Assembly (NCBI GenBank): GCA_029582155.1 | Contig: CM055895.1 | Location: 44,722,578-44,786,577, forward strand | Origin: Panopea generosa | Lineage: Eukaryota; Mollusca; Bivalvia; Adapedonta; Hiatellidae | Length of the DNA stretch: 64,000 nucleotides | Direction: 5' to 3' | In this document: piece by piece, positions 11,450 to 23,600 of the stretch | Position numbering within the stretch: position 1 is the first letter of the stretch | Layout: the number at the start of each line of letters is the position of its first letter | Made by a program: the position numbers and the translations under genes | The notes under the pieces: model-generated | What the model saw: only the letters and a program-made list of their open reading frames with translations | What the model was told of the DNA's origin: nothing | Databases searched by the model: none

Positions 11450-12170
11450 TTATTTACAGAATTTGACGACTTTAATCAAATAGACAAAATCAGATCTTGT
11501 AAATCTCCACTTTTACTAATATAACAAGACATGAATTTTGTCGATAAAGTGTGTTGATCTATGTTTGTCCACAAGACGTTGCCAGTTTTCCAACATAATA
11601 CTTCGCGACAAAGCGAGATATTCTAGTCATGAAAACATACACTACCGCGCCCTGTACCAAGGAGGAGAACCTAACGCTAAATACGGTGCCGGAACGTTGT
11701 TTCAAAAGCAGGTTAAAAGATTTTTCTGTGCATATTTTATAGTTTCACCGACCGTCTGGCTAGAAGAGGAATCTAAGTCCTCGATGTATAGATCAGTGCG
11801 ATTTACACAATTCCAGATCACCTCAAAGCAATTACGATTTTTCTAAATGTAAACATTACCGGAAATGACGCTCAACTGTTTTGTGGTAATTTGGAATTTG
11901 ATAGGTCGCACTGAATTTTATATCAGTTAAATAGATTCCTCTTATTCCCAGACGATCGGTGGGATCTATAAATTCTACAAATGTACCCAAAATCGAAAAC
12001 AAGTAACTAAAACCAGCTTCAGAAACAACGTTCCGGTACCGTTTTTAGCAGGTGTGCGTGAGCGTAGGTTCTCCCCGTTGTGAACGAGTTTACGAAAATA
12101 ATAAATGGTTAGGCATGCGCAAAATTACTTGCCTGTAAGAATAACAAACCTTTATGACCTATCCATTGTC
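11450..12170 (+). repeat. Foldback terminal module U, copy 5 (plus), split by a MITE
   Basis: The module is intact to CCCTGTAC at 11657 and resumes at GAACGAGTTTAC near 12083. A 423-bp palindromic element lies between. Confidence 0.7.
11658..12080. mobile_element. 423-bp palindromic MITE
   Basis: The element folds almost end to end. GGAGAACCTAACGC at 11664 pairs with GCGTAGGTTCTCC at 12062, GCCGGAACGTTGTTTC pairs with GAAACAACGTTCCGG, and CCGACCGTCTGG pairs with CCAGACGATCGG. Flanks are TGTAC (11653-11657) and TGAAC (12081-12085), consistent with a 5-bp duplication, and uninterrupted U copies supply the empty site CTTGTACGAGTTT. It has no coding capacity. Confidence 0.8.
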
Positions 12171-12194
12171 ACCATATGTGTAACATCACAAAGT

Positions 12195-12520
12195 GCAGTG
12201 ATATCATCACAATGCCAGGTGATACCCTTTCAAGATCCGGCGAAATCTTAACAAGACTCGGTGATATCCTCACAAGACCCAGTGATAACAAGGTCGGGAG
12301 ATGATATTCCAAGACCCGATGATTACGTCGCAAATTACGGCGATAGACTCACAAGGCCCGGTGATTACAGCACAAAGCCCACTGATAGCCTAACAAGACC
12401 CTGTGATAGCATCACAAGGCTGGGAGATAGTCTCAAATGGTTTGGTGATTACATAAGAAAGCCCAGTAATATCCTTGATGATAGCTTCACAATACCCGGT
12501 GATAACATAATAATGTCAAT
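12195..12520 (-). repeat. 21-bp minisatellite, minus polarity (array 3a)
   Basis: Units resemble TCCTCACAAGACCCAGTGATA. A 144-aa open frame across it (rich in R-P-G-D repeats) is a by-product of the 21-bp period. Confidence 0.85.
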
Positions 12521-12619
12521 TGACAGACTTTTAATACCAGTTCATAAACCTGCTGGTAGCCTCGCTGGTAGCCAATTTCCTGTATACTTTTTATTTCCTG
12601 ATTCAGTGCTGAATTTAAT

Positions 12620-13420
12620 TTTTAAGAGGCTATCAGACATCTATTACAGTTCGGTGACATTATATGGGACAACTGTTACGAAAAACAATTCTTGACAAAA
12701 TCCAAAACGAAGCTGCATGCATAGTCATCGGATCAACCAAACTACTTTCGCTCCACGACCTTTTCAATAACATAGGGCGGGAATCACTCGAAGCTCGTAG
12801 ACGTAAACACAAACTAATACTGTTTTACGTTTAACAAAATGATACATAATGAAAATCTCCCGTATCTTTTCTCCTTCGTGCCCATTTCAGTAAATGAAGC
12901 ATCAGTCTATAATTTAAGAAATGCATGATTATCAAGTCCAAAATGCTCGTTCTACGTTATATTTTACATTTTTTCATCCTTCTCCCAGCGGTTTTACGAA
13001 ACTGGAATGCCTTTCTAGCGACTACACGAAAAAGTTTTATTACTACTGTTAAACAACACCTTTACCGAAGGAAATCTAAAGTGTCAAACTATTTCTATCG
13101 GGAAATAGGAGAGCTCAAAGAGTACGCTCACACTGTAGTTCTCTTAACCTACATTAATTACATAAAACTATTGTCGTATCTCCACCGTGAATGTAGGGTA
13201 TAGAAAGTATGTACAATTACTTTTTGATTGTCATTTCTATGTCATTTCTATGACAATCAGAGTCGAATAATACATAAATTGAACCCAATATACACTGTGC
13301 CAATAAACACTTAAATAATGTTTGGTGACCCAAACCTTCCAAATAAAACATTATTTGAAGCAGTACCAAAATTGCAATTTTATTCAATAAAATATTTTAA
13401 ATATCCAATATGTGAATGTG
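12620..13420 (+). pseudogene. Dead non-LTR retrotransposon (LINE) fragment, RT C-terminal region
   Basis: Frameshifted blocks recall the 3' end of an invertebrate non-LTR element: IIWDNC (12653), ILDKIQNEAACIV (12684), LSLHDLFNNIGRESLEARRR, NLPYLFSSFVPISVNEASVY (12850), LRNWNAF and, near the end, MFGDPNLPNKTLFEA (13319). Their order matches the C-terminal part of such polymerases. Several frame changes and stops make it non-functional, and no N-terminal RT motifs are present. The family assignment (CR1/L2-like) is tentative. Confidence 0.7.
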
Positions 13421-14104
13421 AGCCGTTATGTTATGTTGTCTCTACACAAGGCACACCACAGTCCATAGTAACCTAGTATTTTATTTGTTTTTTTAAAGAT
13501 TAATTTTCTCTGAATTTCTGCTACTTAAAACATATTTAGCATTGATCTTAAATGTTATAATTTCTTATTTTGGTTTTCAATGACTTTATTAAAACTTATA
13601 GTGCAGTCACATCAACTGTTCAACATATTCAGAAAGTAAATTACCGTTATTTTTATGTTAGTGATTTCACATTTTTGATAAGAACTTTAAAATTTAATCC
13701 TTTTCAAATTGTGTATAAATTTATTGTATTGATGTAATATACGAAATAAAAATATATTTAAACATACAATTTTAAAGCATATGATGGGCGTATTCGTAGA
13801 TCTTCTAACAATTTTACTATTAGGTTTAAACATATGTTTTGTATAGTATAATGTCACCTCATCTTTTTATACTCAATTTAAAACACAATTACGAAGTCAC
13901 ATGTTAATTAAACATATGTTATAATTTATTTTTTGCTGTTTGTTTCCAACTAATTTCATCCCCTAAAGAGGAATAGAAATGAAAGAGAACTTTTCTCGTA
14001 TAGAATATCTAATAAAACAATAAAGTAAATTTCAAATAGTGGTTTAAAACGTTCAAAGGAACATTAAGTATATGTGTATTGTATGGGTATTATAAACAGT
14101 GTAT

Positions 14105-14560
14105 GACATGTTCTTGATAGTTCGTGTATATCAGCGGTATTTTTATTACCAGGCCCTGTGAAGATATCATAGGTTTTTGTAAGGATGTCGTCCGGCTTTG
14201 TGATGATATCACCGCCTAGTGGTGAAATCACCGGACCTTGTGAGAATTTCAACGGGTCTTGTGATACAATCAACGTACTTTGTAAAACTATCGCACGGCA
14301 TTGATATTACCAGGCCGTGGGAGGCTATCAACGGTTATAGTGAAGCAATTACCATGCCTTCCGAGGCTATCATCGGGCATAGTGATGCAATTACCATGCC
14401 TTCCGAGGCTATCATCGGGCTTTCTCATGTAATCACTGGATATAATGATGTTATGACCGAGACTTTCAGACTATTATCGGGCCTTGTGCGGATATCACCT
14501 GGGTTTGTGATGTAACCAACGGTCTCTGTGTGAATATCACGCCTTGTTAGAAAATCAGTT
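14105..14560 (+). repeat. 21-bp minisatellite, plus polarity (array 3b)
   Basis: This is the opposite-polarity partner of 12195-12520. A 42-bp segment (CCATGCCTTCCGAGGCTATC) is duplicated at 14353 and 14395, showing local expansion. Confidence 0.85.
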
Positions 14561-14598
14561 GGCTTTGTGGTGCCAGAGTTTCTGTTCTTTAAGTGATA

Positions 14599-14615
14599 CC
14601 CCCCCCCCCCCCCCC
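14599..14615 (+). repeat. Poly-C tract (17)
   Basis: Seventeen consecutive C immediately after array 3b. Confidence 0.95.
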
Positions 14616-14814
14616 TCAAGGTTTGAGGTCTTGAGTAATAACTAAGTAACTAAATGTGTATCACCATAGTTAGATGGTGCCTGCAGTAGTTGTGTCGTGA
14701 TTGGTTCAGTAATGCATACATTATTGCCCTTGAATGATAATATCATGTATTATATACAGCATTACGACAAATTACTTTTCTGCAAAAGCAGGGTTTGGTA
14801 CCTAGTCATCTAAC

Positions 14815-14990
14815 TTGTTTGTTTATCATCAAATGCCAATTGAGTTTTTGAGTCAAAGATCAAGGTCACAGTGACATTTCCTTAAAAATAGTATATGGCC
14901 ATTAACTTAATAAGGATTTGGTTCCCAGTCCTAAAACGTAGTAAGATATATTAAGTCAATTTGAAGTTTTAATTTACCCTCGCGCTTTGA
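14815..14990 (+). repeat. Dispersed-repeat fragment
   Basis: AAAGATCAAGGTCACAGTGA followed by GTATATGGCCATTAAC and GGTTCCCAGTCC resembles an interspersed motif common in molluscan DNA (recalled, not searched). The rest of 14616-15620 shows nothing recognisable. Confidence 0.35.
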
Positions 14991-15624
14991 ACTGGTCATT
15001 TTAGCTAGCAGGAACAGATGACTTTTTAAAAATAAACTGAGGATTATTGTAAGTCTGTATGAATGAATAATGATGGGTGATTGATGATTTAATTCAATTT
15101 CCTTATTAATTGGAATTTTTACTAATTTACTTAATGGATTCGGTGTTTATACTTTGTTATTTTCGTATTAAATAACGAAGATTATTTTAATTTGTTTGAC
15201 TTAATAGAATATTGATCGTATAATGAAGAGAATATTAACCTTATATAGCCATGTAATATAAGTCAATCACTTAGTACAAGTGTTGAGTTATCCTTATCCG
15301 TCAATCAGGTCTGAGACACTGAAGGCGCTTATGCAACAAAACTTAAATTGTGTTCAACTATGGTTATGTAAAACCAATAAATCAGGCCAAACACCTCCGC
15401 TTATAGCGCAAATAGAATTGCTTAGAAGCGAGACACACATTCTCATTACTCGTATATTGAGACACTCGGTGTAACAGTCATTACCTAGATCGTTAATTAG
15501 TCGTCGGTCTTCATAGCGAACTATTATTAATTAGTGGACGTCTGAAGGCAAATTATATGCCACATATTAAATTGTCAATGCTTTGAACTCTAGTGTGTGG
15601 AAAAAGTACAAAATACTTTTATTT

Positions 15625-15990
15625 TTTAGATCTGCCGGCCTATCTGTACATTGGAGGGGATATTTTTGAACAATTTTAATAGAGGACCACCGAATGATCA
15701 TTTAAAGCTAATTCTTAATCTGTTTTGAATTATGATAGATCTTATAAGCTACAGAGCAGAATCGTTTGAACAAGTTTGATAAAAGACTACCGAGGGAATA
15801 TGCCTTCGGTCAACATTAATGAAGGGGTTAAGGAGGTGATGACATAAATATTTTATTTTTAGTTCTCCCGGTCCCTATGAGCAACGGAGCGGAACCGTTT
15901 GAACATTTTGATATAGGAAAAGGGATCATTCCAGTGAAATTTGGTCAAGGGGTTTGGAAGGAGATGTCATTTATTTTATTTTAAGCTTAT
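15625..15990 (+). repeat. Diverged repeat in two or three tandem copies
   Basis: Blocks beginning ATCTGCCGGCCTATC (15630) and TTCTCCCGGTCCCTATGAGC (15862) share GAACAATTTT/GAACATTTTGATATAGGA and end in GGAGATGTCATTTATTTTAT-like sequence. Old interspersed repeat. Confidence 0.5.
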
Positions 15991-16038
15991 GCAGCCCGTT
16001 GAATACAATTTTATTATATATATAATTACAAACACGTT

Positions 16039-16473
16039 CTACTGCTTGAAAAAACACACGTGACAATATTTGGTCCTTTGTTTACGGACGTTCTGCGGCT
16101 CAATCGATGCAGGGCTCTCAAATCCACGCCTTCGAATCAACATTTTTATTAAGTGCCTGGCTTTTTCTTCGGTTACTCGAACATCAGTTGTAACATTAAT
16201 AATTTTCCACACAGTCCTGTAACCACAACCACAAAATCCTCTATTATATATTGTCATTAGGACACGTATACAATCTGGTAATGCAGATGATACAATACGT
16301 CTCTGAAGTCCCAAACGTTTGAGGATCCGTTTCAACTGACTGAAACTGACTACTGTATTGTGTAAAAAGAGCATGAATCCACAAATATCCTTCCAGGTAT
16401 GACCTTGTATATAGATATCCCTAATCCACAATATCTCTGTGCTAATTTGAAATAACCGATGTAACTGGTTCAA
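16039..16473 (-). pseudogene. Transposase N-terminal fragment (integrase-core type), copy 2
   Basis: A 144-aa open frame. Residues about 22-55 read DIYIQGHTWKDICGFMLF and then FSQLKRILKRLGLQRR, a helix-turn-helix pattern. It is followed by a segment with GYRTVWKIINV and RGFESPASIEPQNVRKQRTK. This order is typical of eukaryotic transposon proteins that carry an integrase-type DDE core after the HTH; the core itself is absent and the frame stops after the RTK basic stretch. Copy 1 (3630-4041) is more decayed. It lies inside the subterminal repeat at 17455-17665, pointing inward. IS3EU-like affinity is a guess. Confidence 0.55.
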
Positions 16474-16746
16474 TCTGTTCGTTTGTAATAGAAGTTAATG
16501 CATTTATATATGTGAATATTATGTCAAAATTTACATGCGTTACATGGATGTATATATTATTCACACTGTGTTACGTAGCCAACGAATAGAAACGGTCATT
16601 TTAGTGGTGGCCACTTAATACAGTGTGAAGACCAATTCAGAAGTAAAATGTTCATCACATAGATCTACATGTGTTTAGGTGTAAGCGACTTGCATGGTAT
16701 TAATATACATTAAGTAATATACTTTAATTTTAACGTTAACGTCTCT

Positions 16747-16855
16747 CATCATCATCATCATCGGTGTTATCGTAATCATCGCCGTTACCATTATCCTTAT
16801 CACCATCATCATCATCATCATCATCATCATCATATTAGCATTATTATCACCATAA
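16747..16855 (+). repeat. ATC/CAT trinucleotide microsatellite
   Basis: Two runs of CAT (16747-16762 and about 16802-16832) are joined by impure CAT/CGT-like triplets. Confidence 0.9.
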
Positions 16856-17454
16856 GCACCAGTGTCTTAAAACGGATGACATGCAATAAGAATGTTTCCT
16901 TGCTAAAATGTTTAAAACAGTGCGTTATAATGATTCGCAAAGAACACAAAAATATTAATAATCAAACATTTTTATTCAATTAGTCTGAATTCCTATTCGG
17001 TCCAGACACTCACATCCCCGTCCACCCAAGTAACTTTTTAACAGACTCCCCACCCACCGTATGTTTCTGCTAAAATAACAAATAGGCAAGTAACAGCACG
17101 AGATAAGGAGAAACGAGTATAAACTTCTGATTACAATATTTTGGCAAGTCAAAACAAATACGTTTGATCCGCAAACAACACGTTTTATCTCAAAAAGATA
17201 AACCAGACGTAATACTATTAATTTTCGACAATGACACATTACTATCAATTTATTGGTAGTGGCTTTGTCTTTACTGTCTGAAAATAATTACTTACCCATA
17301 CAAAGATAAAATTATATCATGACTCTGACAAAAAATATAATACCATTTCAAAAAATAAAATATAATAATAATTTACCATTTCCATTGTGTCTACACCAGC
17401 GTCAAAATGTATGTCAGAATACTATGATTATATAAATAAGCAGTGAAAATATAT

Positions 17455-17665
17455 ACCGCAAAACACTTTATATATCGGCAAAGCGCGTTACTTCTTCTCA
17501 AAAAGATGTGTTTATGTATGTCGACATGTCCTTATTATGAAAATGTCGCCAAAATATGTGTCACAAAGATAAGTACATGTTAGTATGTCGCAAGATTTAA
17601 GAAGCAAAACTGTGATATTATATAGACAAGAGAATATAAAGTATGTATATATGTTGTGTTCTACC
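17455..17665 (-). repeat. Subterminal repeat, inverted copy of 3390-3600
   Basis: Contains TTTATGTATGTCGACATG and AGATAAGTACATGTTAGTA, the reverse complement of the left copy. The stretch 16480-17455 between it and the transposase fragment is AT-rich, with nothing recognisable except the CAT microsatellite. Confidence 0.65.
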
Positions 17666-17739
17666 AAGGCATGTCGGCGTACCACAACATGATTTGCCCT
17701 ACATGAACACGGCATCAGTATGTCCCATATACGCTTCCA

Positions 17740-18130
17740 TAGTTTGTTATTCTTATAGGCATGTTATTATGCGCAAGGCATTTAGTCCGATGCCTGACTA
17801 TTTGCTATTAAAGTAAACTCGTACAAGGCGCAATAGTATGTTTTCATGGCTAGAATATCTCGCTTTGTCGCGAAGTTTTACGTTAAAAAACTGGATACCT
17901 TTTGTGAACAAACATATATTTACACACTTTGTGGACAAAACTCATGTTGCCTTGTTATATTAGTATAAGTTGAGATTTACGAGATCTGATTTTGACTAAT
18001 TAATTTAAGTCGTCAAGTTGTGTAAATAATACGACAAGTATAGTTATCTTTTGACAACATGATGCGTTGTAACTAGACTTGTCGCCTAATCTCTTGACAA
18101 CTTGTATACTTTTATGTGCACATGTCGACA
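17740..18130 (-). repeat. Foldback terminal module U, copy 6 (minus)
   Basis: Near-identical by eye to 8545-8880 and to the reverse complement of 1-275. It is followed by GTCGACATACCACAACAGGA and a duplicated CTACATGAACA before CCCATATACGCTTCCAT at 18178. Confidence 0.75.
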
Positions 18131-18194
18131 TACCACAACAGGAATTACCCTACATGAACACGCCTACATGAACATCCCATATACGCTTCCATAT

Positions 18195-18330
18195 GTACGA
18201 GTTTACGATAGTAGTAAATAGTTAGGCACTGGACTAAATGCACATGCTCAAAATTACTTGCCTAGAAGACTAACAAACCGTTATGATTTCCTTATTTTTG
18301 TTCTTTTTGTTGTTATGCCATAGCAGTGTG
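18195..18330 (+). repeat. Foldback terminal module U, copy 7 (plus, truncated)
   Basis: Starts right after CTTCCATA and stops after TTGTTGTTATGCCATA. It marks the right limit of the cluster. Confidence 0.65.
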
Positions 18331-21300
18331 GAGAAACAGAAAATATCACGTAACCACAAATGATATCGCCGCACCAAATATCTGATGAAAATGGAGGATT
18401 TTAGGTAAGAAATCATTGATAACTTTTTTTATTAATGAAGCAATTTCGAACAATAAAGGGCAAAAAAGAAGTCAGTATTTTTTTCTTTCCAGTAATGTTT
18501 TATATGCGACGAGAATGCTTTCCTTTTTAAGCACACTTCAATATTATTTCCGAAACAGCAGGGATGTAGACCACACTTCCAACATTTGTAGATCTAAAAT
18601 CGTGTCTTAGTTTATCTTTGCTGAGTTTTAAAATGAATTGATTCTTCTTTCAATATTTTAGACCCAATACGACTTTAATTTTTATAAAAAAATGCAAATA
18701 AATCAATTTATAGCTTAAACATAGTAAATATGTCAACCTCACCATTTTAGTAGATTGAAATTAAGATGACGACCACACTCGAAAAAAACATTTCACTGCT
18801 TAATATACAAACGCAGGATCATAGTGATCACCGTAATAACGTTTCATAAATTGCTCGATATTTTCTGCAAACGAAGTTTGGGCGGACCTAGTCGGGATTA
18901 TTTTACAGACTTTTAAACATGGTGACTCTACTCGCACAGTTTGTGTTGGATTCCAATAAAACTTTGTACATGGTAAGCATGAGGTGTAGTTGTGGGTGGC
19001 ATTTTTTGTTGGATTTCAATGACACTTTATATTCTTAGTCAACATAAGTGTTTGTTTTGCTGGAAATGTTTACATTCAGAGCTATTGTCCTTGGACATTT
19101 ATTTTTCTGTTGACTGTCATACTTATACAGAGACTACGTCCACGTTTAAGCTGAGATTTAATAAAATGTTAATTATAAGCAGGAGATGTAATAATAATAA
19201 AAAATGTTTCCATAATTATTTTCTTTTAATGTCAGAGGATTATGACGAGCGGAAGCCGAAATTAGTTTTTTGTAGAAGGAACAACGTAGTGGATATATGT
19301 ATCAAATGATCATCATGAAAATATGCGAATGCCCAATAATACATTTCTTATCTCCCTAAACATCACCTTTCCGGACAAGAATTGGAAAAAGGAAGTTATC
19401 TTCCTTAAAATACATTTATCAAAGCCATTTTGATTGATAGAATACAAAGCATAGCAAAAAATTAAGAAGCTTAAGGGCGATTGCTATAGTTTTTTATACG
19501 CACCCACTCCGCACACAAAGGGAAGCAATCTTGTCGAGACCTGCCAGAGTCACTAAATACCGCTATATACTACAAATGACCCTATTTCGGATGGCACAAT
19601 CGTTTATGGATACGCCTAAAATTGATCTCTTTTATTCAGTTCAATATATGAAATATGCATACTGGTATAAAATACGTGTTTATAGCAATTTAACCTGAAT
19701 TTGAAACAAAATAGAAATCTTAATATTTATACAAATATGCTCTATTAGTATACAAAAATGTAACTGCAGTTTATTTAACGATGGCGTATTTTAAGAGCTA
19801 TTTTCTCTCAAATTACGTGGTAAAGTGTATTTTTTTGTTTTGATTGTCATTAGAATAGGTATCAGAACGTATTTTGTGAGGTTTTAAGCAAAATGTATCC
19901 ATACACTATATCAAAATATTAAAAACACGCTATATTTGTATTACTGTTACAAAATTGAAAGCAATTGATAGTCTGCCGAAATGATTTTGTTTTTAAAAAC
20001 TCTAAACAGTTAAATTCAATCTTATAATTACCATTTCCATGAAAATTAATATGATAAGCATACATATATGTATAGTTTTAATTAAATACTAGATGTAAAC
20101 AAATTTTGATATTTTTTTCGCATTGCTTGTTAAATCTACATTAATTAGCCAACTTTCAAAGACGGGTATGTTTATGAGGAGGTAATAACATACTATATGT
20201 ATGTGTACGGTAACATATGTTTGTTAAATTCTGATTTTGCATGAATATACATTAAACTTAAATCCTGGGAAGTTTCATCAAATTCTATCTATAGGAAAAT
20301 TAGTGCGACATAATGCACGTCTCTATGGAGCCTTTTAATAATTTTTATTTTGCGTCTCCCGAGACGCGAAACCGCGGAAGACAATGTTTCTAACTGGAAG
20401 TTCCCAACGGAATCTGTTGGGAAGGTTTCACGACTTTAAAATCCAAACAAGTGACATATTATGAATGAGTATTAAAACATTAATATTAAATACATCGATC
20501 CGTGTTAAAATTATATGCAGTGCACGCTAAGTATACCGATAAACCGATCACAAACACGAGAAGGGTCCCATTTCAGGTGAATATGTATTGTCCGCCATTA
20601 CCATCTGACATCGAGTTTTCCGAATGAATCATCACCATGTTGTATAACAACAGATGCCTTTATATTATGAAATCGAAGAATGCACGGTGCCGGTCTATTT
20701 TTGTTTAGTTTTAATCGAACATTTTACATACATTTTATGTTGTTGTTCTTTTGTAATACTTGTTAGTATAAGTTATATACGATATGATAAGTTCTGTGTT
20801 TAATATCTTTAAATTGTATAAGGAAAAACAAAAACGGTATTGTGTAGTTGTTTTAACAAAAACATTTTTTCGATGGATGGCAAAAAATTGATATAGATAT
20901 TTAGTGTTTTTTTTTGCTATTTCCTACATTAAAAATGGACTAAAAATGAGAAAATGGTCACACACAAAAACTGTAAGCGTAATCTGAAATGCTTCTGGGT
21001 TGTTTTTTTTTGCTTTTTTCTTTTCATTTAAAAAAAAAAGTTTACCACCCAAAGTCCTTCCTTTTGATACCAAAAGTACAAGCATATTTTGTCAGGGTCA
21101 GTGGGGATCGAGCGCCAAATGTGCCATAAGAAATTTAGACAAGCAAATACAATCACTTATCTCTGTATATGGGTCTCTTATATAGGATATATATTACTTT
21201 CGAAGAATTTAATAAGTGATGCATTACACTGAATTGCACTTCTGCCCAAACCATGCTGATGATATACATTTTATTCTATTTTGGGCAAATCGATTGGGCC

Positions 21301-23490
21301 AGAGACATAATACATTGGGCGTTATTGGGATTATAAAAAATGCTTACCTACCAAACCAATTTTTAAAGAGGGTCGGGTTTTGATAAACAATGTGTTATTA
21401 ATTATCATTCTGGTCAAGTCGTGTTGTAAAGTAATCAAGTTCGATGCCGTAGTCACTTTTTCGGCAGAATATTGAATTATTCTTTATCTGAACAAGTTTT
21501 TGTAATAGCAAGGGTGACTTTTTGAGAGAAAAAAGGGTTTAAAACTGGTTCATAATATCGACGAGTGTGTTGTAAACTTTGGGATGAATTCAGACTTCAC
21601 AACCCTTTTCGGTAAAATGTATGGGTCACTATAAAATGTATATTTTACATTAAAACCATATATACCTAACATAAGTTACCAAAAATAGTTGTGTACACGA
21701 TTTTAATCTTCTCTTTTTCTTTATATTGTTTTCTTTTATGAAAAATGAATACATGTTCATGTTAAAAGACAATATTTAAATCTTTTAACTGACATGACAG
21801 AAGTCGCCTTAAAAATGACAAATATAGACTTATTTTTTTTTACCTTGATTTAGAAGCAATGGCTTACAACAGATCATGCTCGAAGAATTCTTGCGTAGAT
21901 CCAGTACAAAACTTATACGGACAAAGTGTCTTGCTTACGGACACAACAGACCCAACTCTGTATTGTACGGAAGTCCCCATAATGGTTAGATTGATAACTC
22001 GCATAACAACAAACACGACAGTACAAGAAAAAACAACATGTACATGTCGTTTCAAAGACAATTTCGATCCATCATTTAAATTGTGTTTTCAATAAGCTTA
22101 CAACTATGTTGCACGTTTGTGTGTAGTCTTCGTGCTCGACCATTCGCTTTTGTTTTAAAGAAGCTTATGTTAAATGCTTGTTTAACACCTTCATGACAAG
22201 TGGAACCCAGTTTGAGTACAAGCGATTTCAACTATGCACAGTGTGTATTCTTGTCGACCTATTTACTGGCTCATATTAAGTGACCTTTACGGTGCCGCGA
22301 AGCATAGTAACCAAAAACGTTCTTGCCTTCCGTACTTTTTTTGCTATTAGAAATCATTTGTTCGCTTTTTAGATAGCTAATTTCTCAGTGAGTAGATAGG
22401 AGCACAGCAAACAGTGACTTGGTTTTACACACGTACGTCTCTGCGGCACATAGGTATCTATATGTACGATCTTATGTAGTAAGTGTTTGATATCGCACCC
22501 GAGATACTCGAACTACTACTTTTTGAATAGTTTTTGAGGTACTTATTTAATATTGTTTTTGTAGAAATAATATCAAAATGTAAAATCATTACCCAACACA
22601 AAAAGAGTAATACAGTATCATAGACGTGTCATTGCGTGTATCCGTATTTAAGCAATAACCATTTTCTAAATTTACAATCATTAAAACTAGGAATAAGTAA
22701 AGTTTTCTGGGGTATTTAAAATTATGATTCATATAGAAATTATAATTATAAAATAATATTAAAAGTGTAAAAGCACCCACTCCTCAAATTATTATTTTAG
22801 AAGATGTGATACATTCTCAGCACTCGTTTATTCGTATTTCAGCTATATTCCATGCTTATAAAAATAAGAAGAATTTGTCTGGGGTAATTAAATACTAGGT
22901 CCGTATTGTTGTTTTCTATTTAAAAAGGTCAAATGTTAAAACATTTTTTTAGACTGATCCATTATCATGTATGTCAAATACCAAATTCCCGAGGACTTAT
23001 ATCAGTGACCTATCCATTAAGTGTTATTAAGTCACTGCTTAGGCTTTTGATAGATTGCAAATTTCATATAAAAATACATGGTAACTTATTTTATTTTCTT
23101 TATTCATAACCATTTCATAGTATTTGAATCGTAACAACAAAGAATGTTTACTGTGCAGTATGCATCAACTTTCAAGAAAATATAAACTTCTGTGTGTATT
23201 TCGCTTCAACCGTGTGCACATCAAATCTTCTCCGTTATATGTTGTTCACGGTGGACAATTATTCATTTCCGTAACAGGTGCGCGTGACGTCAAAATTTCG
23301 TTCGCGATTATGATTTTGATGGTAACTCATTGTAACTCAATAAAATGATGTATTTTAATAACACCGTTTGATAAATTAATGTTTCATTGATTTATTTCAA
23401 CAGTTTGTTTATCTTGTCAAGCCGTATAACAGCGTTATATGACATACACAGCGAAGCGGTGTCGGTGGATTTTTTTCCAGTACATAAATT
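18331..23490. other. AT-rich intergenic sequence, no supported gene
   Basis: Short open frames (for example 18992-19309 and 21859-22095) have no homology I recognise, no convincing splice context and ordinary AT-rich composition. Two small hairpins lie at 20345-20425 (GCGTCT/AGACGC and TTCCCAAC/GTTGGGAA). Nothing else stands out. Confidence 0.6.
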
Positions 23491-23494
23491 GGTC

Positions 23495-23600
23495 TAGCGC
23501 AATAAGGCGTTATAGACAGCTGATCAGATATCAAAATAATAAAAAAGCTGTCCACTCACGCCTTATTTAATCAGGCTATAGGAACATGTGACACAAATTA
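23495..23600. repeat. Small palindromic repeat
   Basis: AATAAGGCGT...GACAGC at 23500 pairs with GCTGTC...ACGCCTTATT at 23556-23577, followed by TAATCAGGCTATAGG. A second copy of the right half, AAAAAAGC then CCACGCCTTATTTAATCAGG, is at 63355-63410. Likely ends of a MITE family. Confidence 0.5.

Larger units (their letters stand above)
1..18330. mobile_element. Cluster of palindromic foldback-like DNA transposons
   Basis: The first 18 kb is built from a few modules repeated in both orientations. Terminal module U is plus at 1-340, 9140-9485, 11450-12170 (interrupted) and 18195-18330, and minus at 8480-8880, 10780-11100 and 17740-18130. A 21-bp minisatellite lies inside the arms, mostly with minus polarity on the left (9487-9597, 10300-10590, 12195-12520) and plus polarity on the right (5990-6603, 10596-10720, 14105-14560). 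The layout arm/array/interior/array/arm is seen at least twice (9018-11200 and about 11300-18180) and partly a third time (1-8880). Drosophila FB elements are known for long inverted repeats made of short tandem units; the comparison is by architecture only, and homology is not claimed. All potential coding sequence inside is broken. Confidence 0.75.

Noticed and set aside
12261..12695. 144-aa protein with R-P-G-D repeats
   Set aside because: It is the 21-bp minisatellite read through into a LINE fragment.
18992..19309. 105-aa open frame
   Set aside because: Composition follows local AT-rich sequence and no family is recognised.
21859..22095. 78-aa cysteine-containing open frame as a small secreted protein
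   Set aside because: No signal peptide and an irregular cysteine pattern; the opposite strand is open as well.
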